Origin: Ferrovibrio sp.
GTDB taxonomy: Bacteria > Pseudomonadota > Alphaproteobacteria > Ferrovibrionales > Ferrovibrionaceae
NCBI RefSeq assembly: GCF_025869515.1
Contig: NZ_JAOZVR010000094.1
Span: 1-48,629, forward strand
Direction: 5' to 3'
DNA: 48,629 bases
Under the pieces are notes generated by a model. That model did not search any database and was not told the origin of the DNA. It saw nothing but the letters and a program-made list of their open reading frames with translations. The position numbers were made by a program, and so were the translations under genes. This document shows, one piece after another, positions 1 through 9,829 of this stretch (positions are counted from its first letter, which is position 1; each line of letters starts with the position of its first letter).

Positions 1-17
1 TATACCCGTTACGTCAG

Positions 18-48
18 CGGCCGGCGGTGATGAACCGCCGGCCGTTTT
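18..48 (+). terminator. Rho-independent terminator of an upstream gene
   Basis: The arms at 18-28 and 34-44 are perfectly complementary (11 bp, GC-rich) around a 5-nt loop, and TTTT follows at 45-48. This is a classic intrinsic terminator shape. It would end a gene lying to the left of the window and separates it from the thiolase gene. Confidence 0.7.
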
Positions 49-101
49 CGTTTGCCGGTCTGTCGTTTCCGCCTAAGATCAGGCGAAACGGAGGAGACGT
101 C

Positions 102-1283
102 ATGGCCAAGGTCCTGGTTGCCGGTGTCGGCATGATTCCATTCGCCAAGCCGGGCGGCAGCGCGCCCTATGATGAGATGGGCGCCGCCGCGGGCCGGCTG
201 GCGCTCAAGGATGCCGGCATCGATTACGCCCTCGTGCAGCAGGCCTATGCCGGCTATGTCTACGGCGACAGCACCTGCGGCCAGAAGGCGCTGTATCGCC
301 TCGGCATGACCGGCATCCCGGTCGTCAACGTCAACAACAACTGCTCGACCGGATCGACGGCTTTGTTCCTGGCGCGCCAGGCGGTGGCAAGCGGCGCGGC
401 CGATTGCGTGCTGGCGCTGGGTTTCGAGCAGATGAAGCCCGGCGCACTGGGATCTGTCTTCACCGACCGGGCCAGTCCGTTCGAGGATTTCGATGCGGTG
501 ACCGACGATCTGGTCGGCATGCCGGACATCCCGCTGGCCCTGCGCTATTTCGGCGGCGCGGGCCTGAGCCACATGAAGAAATACGGCACGAAGCTGGAGA
601 CTTTTGCACGCATCCGCGCCAAGGCCAGCCGCCATGCGAAGAACAACCCGCTTGCGCTGTTCCGGCAGGAGGTGAGCGTCGACGACGTGATGCAGGCGCA
701 GATGATCTGGCCCGGCGTGATGACGCGGCTGATGGCCTGTCCGCCCACCTGCGGCGCGGCGGCGGCCCTGCTGGTCTCGGAGAGCTTCGCGACACAACAT
801 GGCCTGCGCAGCGATGTTGAAATCGCCGCCCAGGCCATGACCACGGATTATCCCTCCACCTTCAAAGCGCGCGACATGATGCAGGTGGTGGGAGCGGATA
901 TGAGCCGCGCCGCGGCCGGCCAGGTCTACGAACAGGCCGGCATCGGGCCGCAGGATATCGATGTGGTGGAACTGCACGACTGTTTCGCACAGAACGAACT
1001 GATCACTTACGAGGCGCTCGGCCTGTGTCCCGTTGGCGAGGCGGAACGTTTCGTTGAAGCCGGCGACAACACCTATGGCGGCCAGGTCGTCACCAATCCG
1101 TCGGGCGGGTTGCTCTCCAAGGGGCATCCGCTCGGCGCCACCGGACTGGCGCAATGCTACGAGCTGACGCACCAGTTGCGCGGCACCGCAGAGGCGCGAC
1201 AGGTGGAGGGCGCCCGCGTGGCATTGCAGCATAATCTCGGCCTGGGCGGCGCCTGCGTGGTGACGCTGTATCGCCGGGCCTGA
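102..1283 (+). CDS. Thiolase family protein, SCP-x / lipid-transfer type
   Basis: This 393-residue protein belongs to the thiolase superfamily, in the branch annotated as lipid-transfer protein or SCP-x thiolase. Such enzymes cleave or form 3-ketoacyl-CoA in the cytoplasm. The nucleophile is visible as Cys81 in NNNCSTGS. HDCF follows at 292-295, as is typical of this branch, and SKGHPLGATG holds the conserved His342. The ATG at 102 was chosen over an in-frame ATG at 27 because GGAGGAG lies just upstream at 91-96 and because the 25 extra residues look unlike a thiolase N-terminus. The gene stands alone: no acyl-CoA dehydrogenase, hydratase or OB-fold partner is adjacent, so the natural substrate cannot be inferred from context. 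Family is near certain, exact reaction is not. Confidence 0.88.
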   Translation: MAKVLVAGVGMIPFAKPGGSAPYDEMGAAAGRLALKDAGIDYALVQQAYAGYVYGDSTCGQKALYRLGMTGIPVVNVNNNCSTGSTALFLARQAVASGAADCVLALGFEQMKPGALGSVFTDRASPFEDFDAVTDDLVGMPDIPLALRYFGGAGLSHMKKYGTKLETFARIRAKASRHAKNNPLALFRQEVSVDDVMQAQMIWPGVMTRLMACPPTCGAAAALLVSESFATQHGLRSDVEIAAQAMTTDYPSTFKARDMMQVVGADMSRAAAGQVYEQAGIGPQDIDVVELHDCFAQNELITYEALGLCPVGEAERFVEAGDNTYGGQVVTNPSGGLLSKGHPLGATGLAQCYELTHQLRGTAEARQVEGARVALQHNLGLGGACVVTLYRRA

Positions 1284-1306
1284 CGCTTGCGGCGCGCCCG
1301 GAGTGC

Positions 1307-1864
1307 TCAGGCAGCGGCAGTGTGGCGCGGCGCGATCTCCGCGCCTTCATGCTCCAGCAGCCAGCGCTTGCGCTCCAGGCCGCCGCCATACTTGACCAGC
1401 GTGCCATCGGCGCCGATGAGGCGATGACAGGGCACGACGACGCTGATGGGATTGGCGCCGTTGGCGGCACCCACCGCGCGCATCGCCGCAGGCGTGCCCA
1501 GCTTCGCCGCCAGCGCGCCGTAGGTCATCGTTTTGCCGGCGGGTATCTTGCGCAATGCGGCCCAGACTGTGCGTTGGAACGGTGTGCCGGCGGTCTGGCA
1601 GGCGATCGCGTTGATCTGTTTCAGGTCGCCGGCAAAGTATCCGTTCAGGGCGCGGCGCAGGGCGGCCGGCGCCGGGCTGGCGCTCAGGATGGTGTTTTCG
1701 CCGTAATGCAGCCGCAGCAGGCGCAACAGCCGGTCTTCATGGCCATCCCAATCCAGCGCCCGCAGCATGCCCGCCGCATCGGTGACCAGCAGCGCGGTGC
1801 CGATGGGGGTGCCGAGCTGGTCGCAGAGTAGATCCCGGGGGAGTTCAGACGGCTTGCGAGGCAT
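1307..1864 (-). CDS. ogt: Methylated-DNA--[protein]-cysteine S-methyltransferase
   Basis: A suicide DNA-repair protein that moves the methyl group from O6-methylguanine (and O4-methylthymine) to its own cysteine. The acceptor is Cys146 in VVVPCHRLI. The preceding NGANPIS asparagine hinge and the AVGAANGANP stretch are typical of the Ogt/MGMT C-terminal domain. The N-terminal ribonuclease-like domain spans roughly residues 10-85. There is no AraC-type Ada domain, so this is the stand-alone form. The 185-residue start at 1864 has AGAAGAG upstream. A second in-frame ATG at 1897 would add 11 residues but lacks a clear Shine-Dalgarno and sits in an inverted repeat. The gene converges on the thiolase gene with a 23-nt gap and is divergent from leuA. 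Confidence 0.92.
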   Translation of the reverse strand: MPRKPSELPRDLLCDQLGTPIGTALLVTDAAGMLRALDWDGHEDRLLRLLRLHYGENTILSASPAPAALRRALNGYFAGDLKQINAIACQTAGTPFQRTVWAALRKIPAGKTMTYGALAAKLGTPAAMRAVGAANGANPISVVVPCHRLIGADGTLVKYGGGLERKRWLLEHEGAEIAPRHTAAA

Positions 1865-1893
1865 CTGCGTCTCTTCTGGATAGGGAGTGGAGT

Positions 1894-1910
1894 CCATACC
1901 GGCAGTATGG
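1894..1910. promoter_or_regulatory. Inverted repeat upstream of ogt
   Basis: CCATAC and GTATGG form a perfect 6-bp inverted repeat around CGGCA. It lies about 30 bp upstream of the chosen ogt start and covers the alternative upstream ATG. It could be an operator or promoter-proximal element, or chance. No regulator can be named. Confidence 0.25.
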
Positions 1911-1998
1911 TCGATCCGCCACCTCTGTCCGGCAGTTTTCGGGCCCGGCAGGCCGAAACCGGCACCGGCCTCAATTCAGCCGCGATTTCAGGGCATTA

Positions 1999-2038
1999 GG
2001 TGATTCGGGTTGCAGAGACGGCCCGTTCACCCCTTTTT
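1999..2038 (+). terminator. Terminator-like hairpin 1 in the leuA leader
   Basis: GGTGA (1999-2003) pairs with TCACC (2027-2031) and CGGG (2006-2009) with CCCG (2022-2025), leaving a small internal loop. TTTTT follows at 2034-2038. It points toward leuA, and the gene on the other side (ogt) is divergent, so it does not end a neighbouring gene. An attenuator is possible if transcription starts upstream of 1999. Confidence 0.5.
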
Positions 2039-2064
2039 AAGCATGCTGTTGGAGAGTACCGGTG

Positions 2065-2090
2065 CAAGTCTATGTCAGACTTGGGTTTTT
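2065..2090 (+). terminator. Terminator-like hairpin 2 in the leuA leader
   Basis: CAAGTCT (2065-2071) and AGACTTG (2077-2083) form a perfect 7-bp stem with a 5-nt loop, then GG and TTTTT at 2086-2090. It is the second T-run hairpin in 100 bp ahead of leuA. The remaining leader (2091-2213) shows no further clear element apart from GC-rich short inverted repeats near 2165-2195 and the leuA ribosome-binding site GAAGGGG at about 2199. Confidence 0.5.
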
Positions 2091-2213
2091 CGGCCTTTGC
2101 CGGGACCCCGCCGGAGCGTGTACACTTATGGTTAAAGCACGGAAACAGCGGCGAAATTTCTGCGGAAGCGGGCCCCGATGGGCATGCCCCGCAGGCGAGA
2201 AGGGGTTTAGGCC

Positions 2214-3782
2214 ATGACCAACGCGACGACCGGCGAATCGCGCCCGCGCGAGCGGGTCATCATTTTCGACACCACCCTGCGCGACGGCGAGCAGTCGCCC
2301 GGCGCCTCGATGAATCTCGAAGAGAAGCTGAAAATCGCCTCGGTGCTGGAAGGCATGGGCGTCGACGTGATCGAGGCCGGCTTTCCGATTGCATCGAACG
2401 GGGATTTCGAGGCGGTCAACGAGATTGCCAAGCGCGTCGTCAATTCCACCGTCTGCGGCCTGAGCCGCGCCGGCAGGAAAGACATCGACCGCGCCTGGGA
2501 GGCGCTGCGTCCGGCGAAGCGCGCCCGCATCCACACCTTCATCTCCACCTCGCCGCTGCATATGAAGTTCAAATTGCAGATGGAACCTGAAGCCGTGCAT
2601 CAGGCGGTGATCGACAGCGTCTCTCACGCCCGCAATCTCTGCGAGGATGTCGAGTGGAGCTGCGAGGACGGCACGCGCTCGGACCGCGAATTTCTCTGCC
2701 GCGTGATCGAGAGTGCGATCAAGGCCGGCGCTACCACGATCAACGTGCCCGATACGGTGGGCTACACCGTGCCGGAAGAATACGCGGCGCTGATGCGCTA
2801 CCTGATCGAAAACATCCCGAACAGCGATAAAGCCAGGTTTTCCGCGCATTGTCACAACGATCTCGGTTTGGCGGTGGCCAATTCGCTGGCCGCCGTGCAG
2901 GGCGGCGCGCGGCAGATCGAATGCACCATCAACGGTCTCGGCGAGCGTGCCGGCAATGCCGCGTTGGAAGAGATCGTCATGGCGCTGCGCACGCGGCCTG
3001 ACGCCATGCCGTTCGAAACCGGCATCAAGACCACCGACATCATGAAAGCTTCGCGCCTGGTTTCGGCGGTCACCGGTTTCGTGGTGCAGCCGAACAAGGC
3101 CATCGTCGGCGCCAATGCCTTCGCGCATGAAAGCGGCATTCACCAGGACGGTATGCTGAAGCATGCCGGCACCTACGAGATCATGACGCCGGAATCGGTC
3201 GGCCTGAACCGCTCGACGCTGGTGATGGGCAAGCATTCCGGTCGCCATGCCTTCCGCAAGAAGCTGGAAGAGCTCGGCTTCAATCTGGCCGAGAACCAGC
3301 TCAACGATGCCTTCGGCCGTTTCAAGGACCTGGCCGACCGCAAGAAGGAAGTGTTCGACGAGGATCTCGTCGCGCTGGTCGACGATACCGTGGCGCATGA
3401 CAGCCACCGCATCCGCTTCGTCTCGCTGCAGGTGATCGCCGGTTCGAAGGAGCCGCAGAGCGCCGAGCTGGAGCTGGAGATCGACGGCGCGGTGAAGGCG
3501 GTCAAGGCCACCGGCAATGGCCCGGTCGATTCGATCTTCAATGCGATCAAGGCCCTGTTCCCGCATACCGCCAATCTGCAGCTCTACCAGGTGCATGCCG
3601 TGACCCAGGGCACCGATGCCCAGGCCGAGGTGACGGTGCGGCTGGAAGAGGGCGGCAAGACGGTCAACGGGCAGGCGTCCGATGCCGACACGCTGGTGGC
3701 GAGCTGCCGGGCTTATATTCACGCGCTCAACAAACTGCTGGTGAAGCGAGAAAAGACCGCGCCGGCCGCCATGAGCGCGTAA
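2214..3782 (+). CDS. leuA: 2-isopropylmalate synthase
   Basis: First committed step of leucine synthesis: condensation of acetyl-CoA with 2-oxoisovalerate. The 522-residue length equals the long LeuA form. The HMGL-like TIM barrel starts with [13 protein letters not shown] (residues 18-30), which carries the metal-binding Asp and catalytic Arg. The metal-binding HCH pair is at 212-214 in [10 protein letters not shown]. The regulatory LeuA dimer domain for leucine feedback fills the C-terminal 130 residues or so ([13 protein letters not shown] to the end). The ATG at 2214 is preceded by GAAGGGG. Two terminator-like hairpins in the long leader suggest attenuation. No other leu genes are in the window. 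Confidence 0.96.
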   Translation: MTNATTGESRPRERVIIFDTTLRDGEQSPGASMNLEEKLKIASVLEGMGVDVIEAGFPIASNGDFEAVNEIAKRVVNSTVCGLSRAGRKDIDRAWEALRPAKRARIHTFISTSPLHMKFKLQMEPEAVHQAVIDSVSHARNLCEDVEWSCEDGTRSDREFLCRVIESAIKAGATTINVPDTVGYTVPEEYAALMRYLIENIPNSDKARFSAHCHNDLGLAVANSLAAVQGGARQIECTINGLGERAGNAALEEIVMALRTRPDAMPFETGIKTTDIMKASRLVSAVTGFVVQPNKAIVGANAFAHESGIHQDGMLKHAGTYEIMTPESVGLNRSTLVMGKHSGRHAFRKKLEELGFNLAENQLNDAFGRFKDLADRKKEVFDEDLVALVDDTVAHDSHRIRFVSLQVIAGSKEPQSAELELEIDGAVKAVKATGNGPVDSIFNAIKALFPHTANLQLYQVHAVTQGTDAQAEVTVRLEEGGKTVNGQASDADTLVASCRAYIHALNKLLVKREKTAPAAMSA

Positions 3783-3879
3783 GGTGGGTGCCTGATTTTA
3801 CCGGGGCCGGCCCGGAGTCTGTCGGGTCCGGAAAATATGGGGGCTGGGGGTTGCGCTGCTCTGGCATCCGAGGCGATAA

Positions 3880-4956
<1,077 letters not shown>

Positions 4957-4992
4957 TCAAGACACGGCAACCGGAGGAGCTGACGGGGGCGC

Positions 4993-5949
4993 ATGGCAAG
5001 ACGGACCGGACGCAGTGCCTGGATTGCCGCGCCGATACTGGCGCTGCTGCAGCGTTTCGCGTTCCTGCTGCTGCTGGCTGCCGCCGTCGGCCTGATCCTG
5101 GTCAGTCGTATCGACCGCCCGGCGGTCGAGCGCTCGCGTGCCCTGGTTGCCGATATCTTCGAGCCGGTGCTCAGTGCCGTGGCGCAACCGGTCGGCGTGA
5201 TCAACGCCGCAATCGGCTGGGTCGACGACATCCTGTTCGTGCATGAAGAGAACTTCCGCCTGCGCACCGAGAATGCCCGCCTGCTGCAGTGGCAGGAAGT
5301 GGCGCGCCGGCTGGAGCAGGATAATGCCAGCATGCGGCGCCTGCTCGCTGCCGGCCCCGACCTGACCAACACTTTCGTCACCGGGCGCGTGATTGCCGAT
5401 GGCGGCGGATCCTTCGTGCGTACCGCGCTGCTCAACATCGGCGCCAAGGATGGCGTGCGCAAAGGCCAGGCGGTGATCGGCGAGGGCGGTTATGTCGGTC
5501 GTGTCGCCGAGGTCGGCTACCGCGCCTCGCGCATCCTGCTGCTGACCGACCTGAATTCGCGCCTGCCGGTGATGCTGCAGGAGGGCGGCCATCGCGCCGT
5601 GCTGACCGGCGACAACTCGCCCTTCCCGCGGCTGGAATACCTGACCGGCGCGGCCAAGCCTCTTGTGGGCATGCATATTGTCACCTCGGGCGATGGCGGT
5701 CAGTTTCCGGCCGGTATTCCGGTGGCCGAAATCGTCTCGACCGATGGCGGCGTGCGCGTGCGGCCGCTGGTCGATCTCGGCCGGCTCGATTTCCTGCGCG
5801 TCATGCAGTTCGACGAAACCCGCATCGATGCCGAGGATCCGGCCGCGGCGCTGCCGCCACTGCTGCCTCCGCAAAAGCACCCCGGTCAAAACCAGGGGCA
5901 GGGCCAGAGCATGGGGCAGGCGTCGCCACCGACGCCGCAGCAGCCCTAA
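4993..5949 (+). CDS. mreC: Rod shape-determining protein MreC
   Basis: Bitopic elongasome scaffold that activates PBP2-RodA in the periplasm. The 318-residue protein has a basic N-terminus, one membrane helix at about residues 16-37, a coiled-coil-prone stretch (VHEENFRLRTENARLLQWQ, about 80-115), and then the MreC beta domain with GRVIADGGGSFVRTALLN and GVRKGQAVIGEGGYVGRV. The last 35 residues are a Pro/Gln-rich tail, common in alphaproteobacterial MreC. GGAGGAG lies at 4974-4980. The gap to mreB is 36 bp and to mreD 12 bp, which fits one transcript. Confidence 0.95.
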   Translation: MARRTGRSAWIAAPILALLQRFAFLLLLAAAVGLILVSRIDRPAVERSRALVADIFEPVLSAVAQPVGVINAAIGWVDDILFVHEENFRLRTENARLLQWQEVARRLEQDNASMRRLLAAGPDLTNTFVTGRVIADGGGSFVRTALLNIGAKDGVRKGQAVIGEGGYVGRVAEVGYRASRILLLTDLNSRLPVMLQEGGHRAVLTGDNSPFPRLEYLTGAAKPLVGMHIVTSGDGGQFPAGIPVAEIVSTDGGVRVRPLVDLGRLDFLRVMQFDETRIDAEDPAAALPPLLPPQKHPGQNQGQGQSMGQASPPTPQQP

Positions 5950-5961
5950 GGAGGCGGCGGG

Positions 5962-6483
5962 ATGTCCGCGCTGCTCCGCCAGACCAGCCGCCGCATCCGT
6001 GCCCTGCTGCCGATTTTCAGCAGCGTGATGCTGGTGCTGTTCGGCCTGCTGCCGATCGGCCTGCCGCATTTCGACAGCGTGGCGCCGGCTTTCGCGCTGA
6101 TGGCGGTGTTTTACTGGAGCATCTTCCGCTCCGATCTGATGACCATGGTCGGCGCTTTCATGATCGGCCTGCTGCTCGATCTGCTATCGGCCGGGCCGCT
6201 TGGCCTGAATGCCCTGATCCTTGTGCTGGTGCATGAACTTGGCATGGCGCAGCGCAAGGTCTTCCTCGGTTCCTCCTTTATGGTCAACTGGGCGGCATTC
6301 GCCCTGGTGGTCGGTGCCGTGCTGCCGGCCGGTTGGGCGATCGTCTCGGTGCTGCACTGGCGCCTGCAGCCGACCGCGCCGCTGCTGGCGCAACTGCTGC
6401 TGTCGCTGGCGCTGTATCCGGCGATCTACTGGGGTTTGAGCAGGCTCGAACGCCGCTGGCTGCGCGCTTCTGTGACGGCCTGA
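5962..6483 (+). CDS. mreD: Rod shape-determining protein MreD
   Basis: Small integral membrane partner of MreC, 173 residues with about five hydrophobic segments beginning near residue 20 (SVMLVLFGLLPIGLPHF). The segment LLLDLLSAGPLGLNAL is the typical MreD signature around residues 68-83. AAGGAGG at 5948-5954, overlapping the end of mreC, gives ideal spacing to the ATG. Sequence conservation of MreD is low, so the call rests on topology, this motif and its fixed place between mreC and mrdA. Confidence 0.92.
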   Translation: MSALLRQTSRRIRALLPIFSSVMLVLFGLLPIGLPHFDSVAPAFALMAVFYWSIFRSDLMTMVGAFMIGLLLDLLSAGPLGLNALILVLVHELGMAQRKVFLGSSFMVNWAAFALVVGAVLPAGWAIVSVLHWRLQPTAPLLAQLLLSLALYPAIYWGLSRLERRWLRASVTA

Positions 6484-6496
6484 TGGGTGTATCCGC

Positions 6497-8410
6497 ATGG
6501 CGATGAACCGGCGCGATAACGACCTGCAGCGGGTTTTCACCCGCCGTGCCCTGCTGCTGGGTACGGCACAGCTCGGCCTGTTCGGCGCGCTGATCGGCCG
6601 GCTCTATTACCTGCAGGTGATGGAATCCGACAAATACACTCTGCTGGCCGAAGAGAACCGCATCAACATGCGTCTGCTGTCGCCGCGGCGCGGTCGCGTG
6701 CTGGACCGCTTCGGCGTGGAGCTGGCGTCGAACCGGCGCAACTACCGCGTCATGATCGTGGCCGAGCAGACCCGCAATGTCGATGCAACGCTGGAGGCCC
6801 TGTCGAATCTGATCCAGGTCGACGACACCCAGCGCGCACGCGTGAAGCGCGAGATCGAGCGGCGGCGAAAATTTGTCCCTGTGGTGGTGGCCGAAAACCT
6901 GTCCTGGGACGATTTCGCCAAGGTCAATCTGCATTCGCCCGATCTGCCGGGCGTGCAGCTCGATGTTGGCGAAACCCGCGACTATCCCTACACCACCACG
7001 TTCAGCCATGTGGTGGGCTATGTCGGCGCCGTAGCCGAGAACGAGCTCGGCGAGGATCCGCTGCTCGAACTGCCCGGTTTTCGCATCGGCAAGAGCGGCG
7101 TCGAGAAAGTCTATGACGAGCAGCTGCGCGGTCGCGCCGGCCACAGCCAGATGGAAGTGAATGCATATGGCCGCGCCATCCGCGAACTCGCGCGGCATAA
7201 CGGCCAGCAGGGCGATGATGTCGTCCTGACCATCGATGCCGATCTGCAGCGTTTCGCCATGGAACGGCTGGGCGAGGAAAGCGGCGCCGCCGTGGTGATG
7301 GATATCCATACCGGCGATATCCTGGCCCTGGCTTCCAATCCGGGATACGACCCGAACTGGTTCAATGTTGGCATTACCGGACCGCAATGGCGCCAGCTGA
7401 ACACCGATAAATACAAACCGCTGACCAACAAGGCGATCCAGGGCCAGTATCCGCCGGGCTCGACTTTCAAGATGCTGGTCGGCCTGGCCGCGCTGGAAGC
7501 CGGCGCCATGACGCCGGAAACCAGGGTGTTCTGTCAGGGCCACATGGATTTCGGCAACAACACCTTCCATTGCTGGAAGAAGGGCGGCCACGGCTCGATG
7601 AACATGGCATCCGGCCTGGAAGAGAGCTGCGACGTCTATTTCTACGAGACGGCGCGTCGCACGGGTGTCGACAAGATCGCCGAGATGGCCAAGCGGCTCG
7701 GCCTGGGCAACTTGAGCGGCATCGACCTGACCGGCGAGCGGCGCGGCCTGATCCCCACGCGGGCCTGGAAACAGGCGGTGCTGGGCCAGCCCTGGGCGCA
7801 GGGTGAGAATCTCGTCATCGGCATCGGGCAGGGCTATGTCACCGCCACGCCGCTGCAGCTGGCGGTGATGACCGCGCGGCTGGCCAATGGCGGCTATGCC
7901 GTGCAGCCGCGCATCGTGCGCACCGACGATGCCTTGGGTCCCGCCACCGACCAGCGGCCCGCCTCGCAGCGCTGGCCCAGCATCGGCCTCAAGCGCGAGC
8001 AGCTCGATATCGCCCTGGAAGGCATGATCCGCGTCACCTCGCCGCCGCGCGGCACGGCCGCCGGCGCGCGCATCATGCAGGCGCAATATGCCATGGCCGG
8101 AAAAACCGGTTCCAGCCAGGTGCGCCGCATCTCACGTCTGGAGCGCGAAACCCGCGTACGCAAGAACGAGGAGAAGCCCTGGGAAGAGCGAGATCACGCG
8201 CTGTTTGTCGCCTTTGCGCCGGTCAGTGCGCCGCGCTATGCCTGCGCAGTGATCATCGAGCATGGCGGGTCCGGCTCCAAAGCCGCCGCGCCGGTGGCGC
8301 GCGACATCCTGCTGGAAACGCAGAAACTCGATCCCTCGCGTCGACCGCGCAGCGCGCCGGGACCGACTACGGCATCAGGACAGCCGGCAACCCGCAAGGA
8401 GGGCGGCTAA
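6497..8410 (+). CDS. mrdA: Penicillin-binding protein 2 (elongation-specific transpeptidase)
   Basis: Class B PBP that cross-links peptidoglycan during cell elongation. The 637-residue protein has an N-terminal membrane anchor (about 18-40), the PBP dimerisation domain (RGRVLDRFGVELASN near 65-79), then the transpeptidase domain. The active-site motifs are Ser322-Thr-Phe-Lys325, SCD at 377-379 and KTG at 536-538. The length is normal. The C-terminal tail after about 610 is Pro/Ser/Arg-rich and probably disordered. The start at 6497 has an alternative ATG six bases on at 6503. It lies 13 bp after mreD and 1 bp before rodA, its SEDS partner, so the two should be co-translated. Confidence 0.96.
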   Translation: MAMNRRDNDLQRVFTRRALLLGTAQLGLFGALIGRLYYLQVMESDKYTLLAEENRINMRLLSPRRGRVLDRFGVELASNRRNYRVMIVAEQTRNVDATLEALSNLIQVDDTQRARVKREIERRRKFVPVVVAENLSWDDFAKVNLHSPDLPGVQLDVGETRDYPYTTTFSHVVGYVGAVAENELGEDPLLELPGFRIGKSGVEKVYDEQLRGRAGHSQMEVNAYGRAIRELARHNGQQGDDVVLTIDADLQRFAMERLGEESGAAVVMDIHTGDILALASNPGYDPNWFNVGITGPQWRQLNTDKYKPLTNKAIQGQYPPGSTFKMLVGLAALEAGAMTPETRVFCQGHMDFGNNTFHCWKKGGHGSMNMASGLEESCDVYFYETARRTGVDKIAEMAKRLGLGNLSGIDLTGERRGLIPTRAWKQAVLGQPWAQGENLVIGIGQGYVTATPLQLAVMTARLANGGYAVQPRIVRTDDALGPATDQRPASQRWPSIGLKREQLDIALEGMIRVTSPPRGTAAGARIMQAQYAMAGKTGSSQVRRISRLERETRVRKNEEKPWEERDHALFVAFAPVSAPRYACAVIIEHGGSGSKAAAPVARDILLETQKLDPSRRPRSAPGPTTASGQPATRKEGG

Positions 8411-8411
8411 G

Positions 8412-9554
8412 ATGGCGCATTGGTCCAGCCGCGGTAACGACCTGTCCTTCGGGCGCAAGCTGCGCGACGTCAACTGGGGCCTGGTGCTGCTGATCACGCT
8501 GATTGCCAGCGTCGGGTTTACCGCGCTGTATTCCGCAGCCGGCGGCGATATCGATCCCTGGGCGGACCGCCAGATGGCCCGCTTCGTCATCGGCCTGATC
8601 GTCATGCTGGCCATCGCGGTCACCGATATCCGTGTCTGGATGCGGCTGTCATACGTGATCTTCGGCATCGGCCTGCTGCTGCTGATCGCCGTCGAACTGT
8701 TCGGCCGCATCGGCATGGGCGCGCAGCGCTGGCTCGATCTCGGCGTCGTCCATATCCAGCCTTCGGAGATCATGAAGATTGCGCTGATATTGACGCTGGC
8801 ACGCTATTTCCACGGCCTGTCCTATGAAGAAACCGGGCAGATTCGCTGGCTGGTCCTGCCGCTGGCGATTGTGCTGGTGCCGGTGGTCCTGGTGATCAAG
8901 CAGCCCGATCTGGGTACGGCCATGCTGCTGCTGGCCTCGTCGGGGGCGGTCTTCTTTTTCGCCGGGGTGCGGGCCTGGAAATTCCTGCTGGTGATCGTCG
9001 GCGGCGGTTCCGCCTTGCCGATCCTGTGGAATTTCCTGCACGATTACCAGAAGAAGCGCGTACTGACCTTCATGAATCCGGAGGAAGACCCGCTCGGCTC
9101 AGGCTATCACATCCTGCAGTCGAAGATCGCGCTCGGCTCCGGCGGCTTTTCCGGCAAGGGCTTCCTGCAGGGCACGCAGAGCCATCTCAGTTTCCTGCCC
9201 GAGAAACAGACCGACTTCATCTTCACCATGCTGGCTGAGGAACATGGCCTGATCGGCGCCCTGGTGCTGATTGCGCTGTATATCCTGCTGATCGCCTACG
9301 GCTATGCCATCGCCCTGCGCTCGCGCAGCCAGTTCGGCCGGCTGCTGGCCGGCGGCCTCACCACCATGCTGTTCCTCTATGTCTTCATCAACATCGCCAT
9401 GGTTTCAGGGCTGGTGCCGGTGGTCGGCGTGCCGCTGCCGCTGGTCTCCTATGGCGGCACGGCGATGATGACGCTGCTGGTCGGGCTGGGCCTGCTGATC
9501 AACTGCTATGTGCACCGCGATGTGGAAATCCCGCGCCATATGAGCGGGCTCTGA
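8412..9554 (+). CDS. rodA: Rod shape-determining protein RodA (SEDS glycosyltransferase)
   Basis: SEDS-family peptidoglycan polymerase that works with PBP2. The 380-residue protein is mostly transmembrane helices. Family motifs visible are GAQRWLDLG, QPSEIMKIALIL, QPDLGTAMLL, the extracellular FLPEKQTDFIFTMLAEEHG and the C-terminal GVPLPLVSYGG. The ATG at 8412 lies one base after the mrdA stop. An upstream in-frame start would overlap mrdA by 150 bp and adds non-membrane sequence, so it was rejected. It is the last gene of the morphogenesis operon. The 132-bp region after it holds the tRNA promoter. Confidence 0.97.
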   Translation: MAHWSSRGNDLSFGRKLRDVNWGLVLLITLIASVGFTALYSAAGGDIDPWADRQMARFVIGLIVMLAIAVTDIRVWMRLSYVIFGIGLLLLIAVELFGRIGMGAQRWLDLGVVHIQPSEIMKIALILTLARYFHGLSYEETGQIRWLVLPLAIVLVPVVLVIKQPDLGTAMLLLASSGAVFFFAGVRAWKFLLVIVGGGSALPILWNFLHDYQKKRVLTFMNPEEDPLGSGYHILQSKIALGSGGFSGKGFLQGTQSHLSFLPEKQTDFIFTMLAEEHGLIGALVLIALYILLIAYGYAIALRSRSQFGRLLAGGLTTMLFLYVFINIAMVSGLVPVVGVPLPLVSYGGTAMMTLLVGLGLLINCYVHRDVEIPRHMSGL

Positions 9555-9637
9555 GACCCGTTTCGGGCCGAATCGTGACGATTTAAGCCTTTGGGCGGTC
9601 GACGGAATTTCCCCCGAAAATCATCCGCCCGAAGCGC

Positions 9638-9665
9638 TTGCAATTCCGGCGAATCCGGGTATTTT
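9638..9665 (+). promoter_or_regulatory. Candidate sigma-70-type promoter for tRNA-Lys
   Basis: TTGCAA (9638-9643) and TATTTT (9660-9665) are separated by 16 bp. A start near 9672 would leave about 15 nt of leader before the mature tRNA at 9687. Motif and position agree, but there is no experimental support. Confidence 0.45.
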
Positions 9666-9686
9666 CGCGCCTCGTTTTAAGGGTCG

Positions 9687-9762
<76 letters not shown>

Positions 9763-9775
9763 TCCTTAAAACGCT

Positions 9776-9800
9776 AACGGCGCCCAGTGGGCGCCGTTTT
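9776..9800 (+). terminator. Rho-independent terminator after tRNA-Lys
   Basis: AACGGCGCCC (9776-9785) and GGGCGCCGTT (9789-9798) form a 10-bp stem with a 3-nt loop. Ts follow the GC core at 9797-9800. It lies 14 nt after the tRNA. On the opposite strand the A-rich left flank could also supply a T-run, so it may serve the convergent minus-strand operon as well. Confidence 0.8.
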
Positions 9801-9829
9801 AGTTTGCGGGGCGTCGTTCTGATTGAACG

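Noticed and set aside
2043..2135. Short frame beginning MLLESTGASLCQ across leader hairpin 2 as a leucine leader peptide
   Set aside because: Only four leucine codons in 30 with no run of regulatory codons and no clear ribosome-binding site. It may simply be open by chance.
2070..3722. 550-codon frame on the minus strand over leuA
   Set aside because: Composition is Arg/His/Gly-rich noise typical of antisense frames in GC-rich DNA, and leuA on the plus strand is unmistakable.
6284..8086. 600-codon frame antisense to mrdA
   Set aside because: No recognisable motif; shadow of the PBP2 gene.
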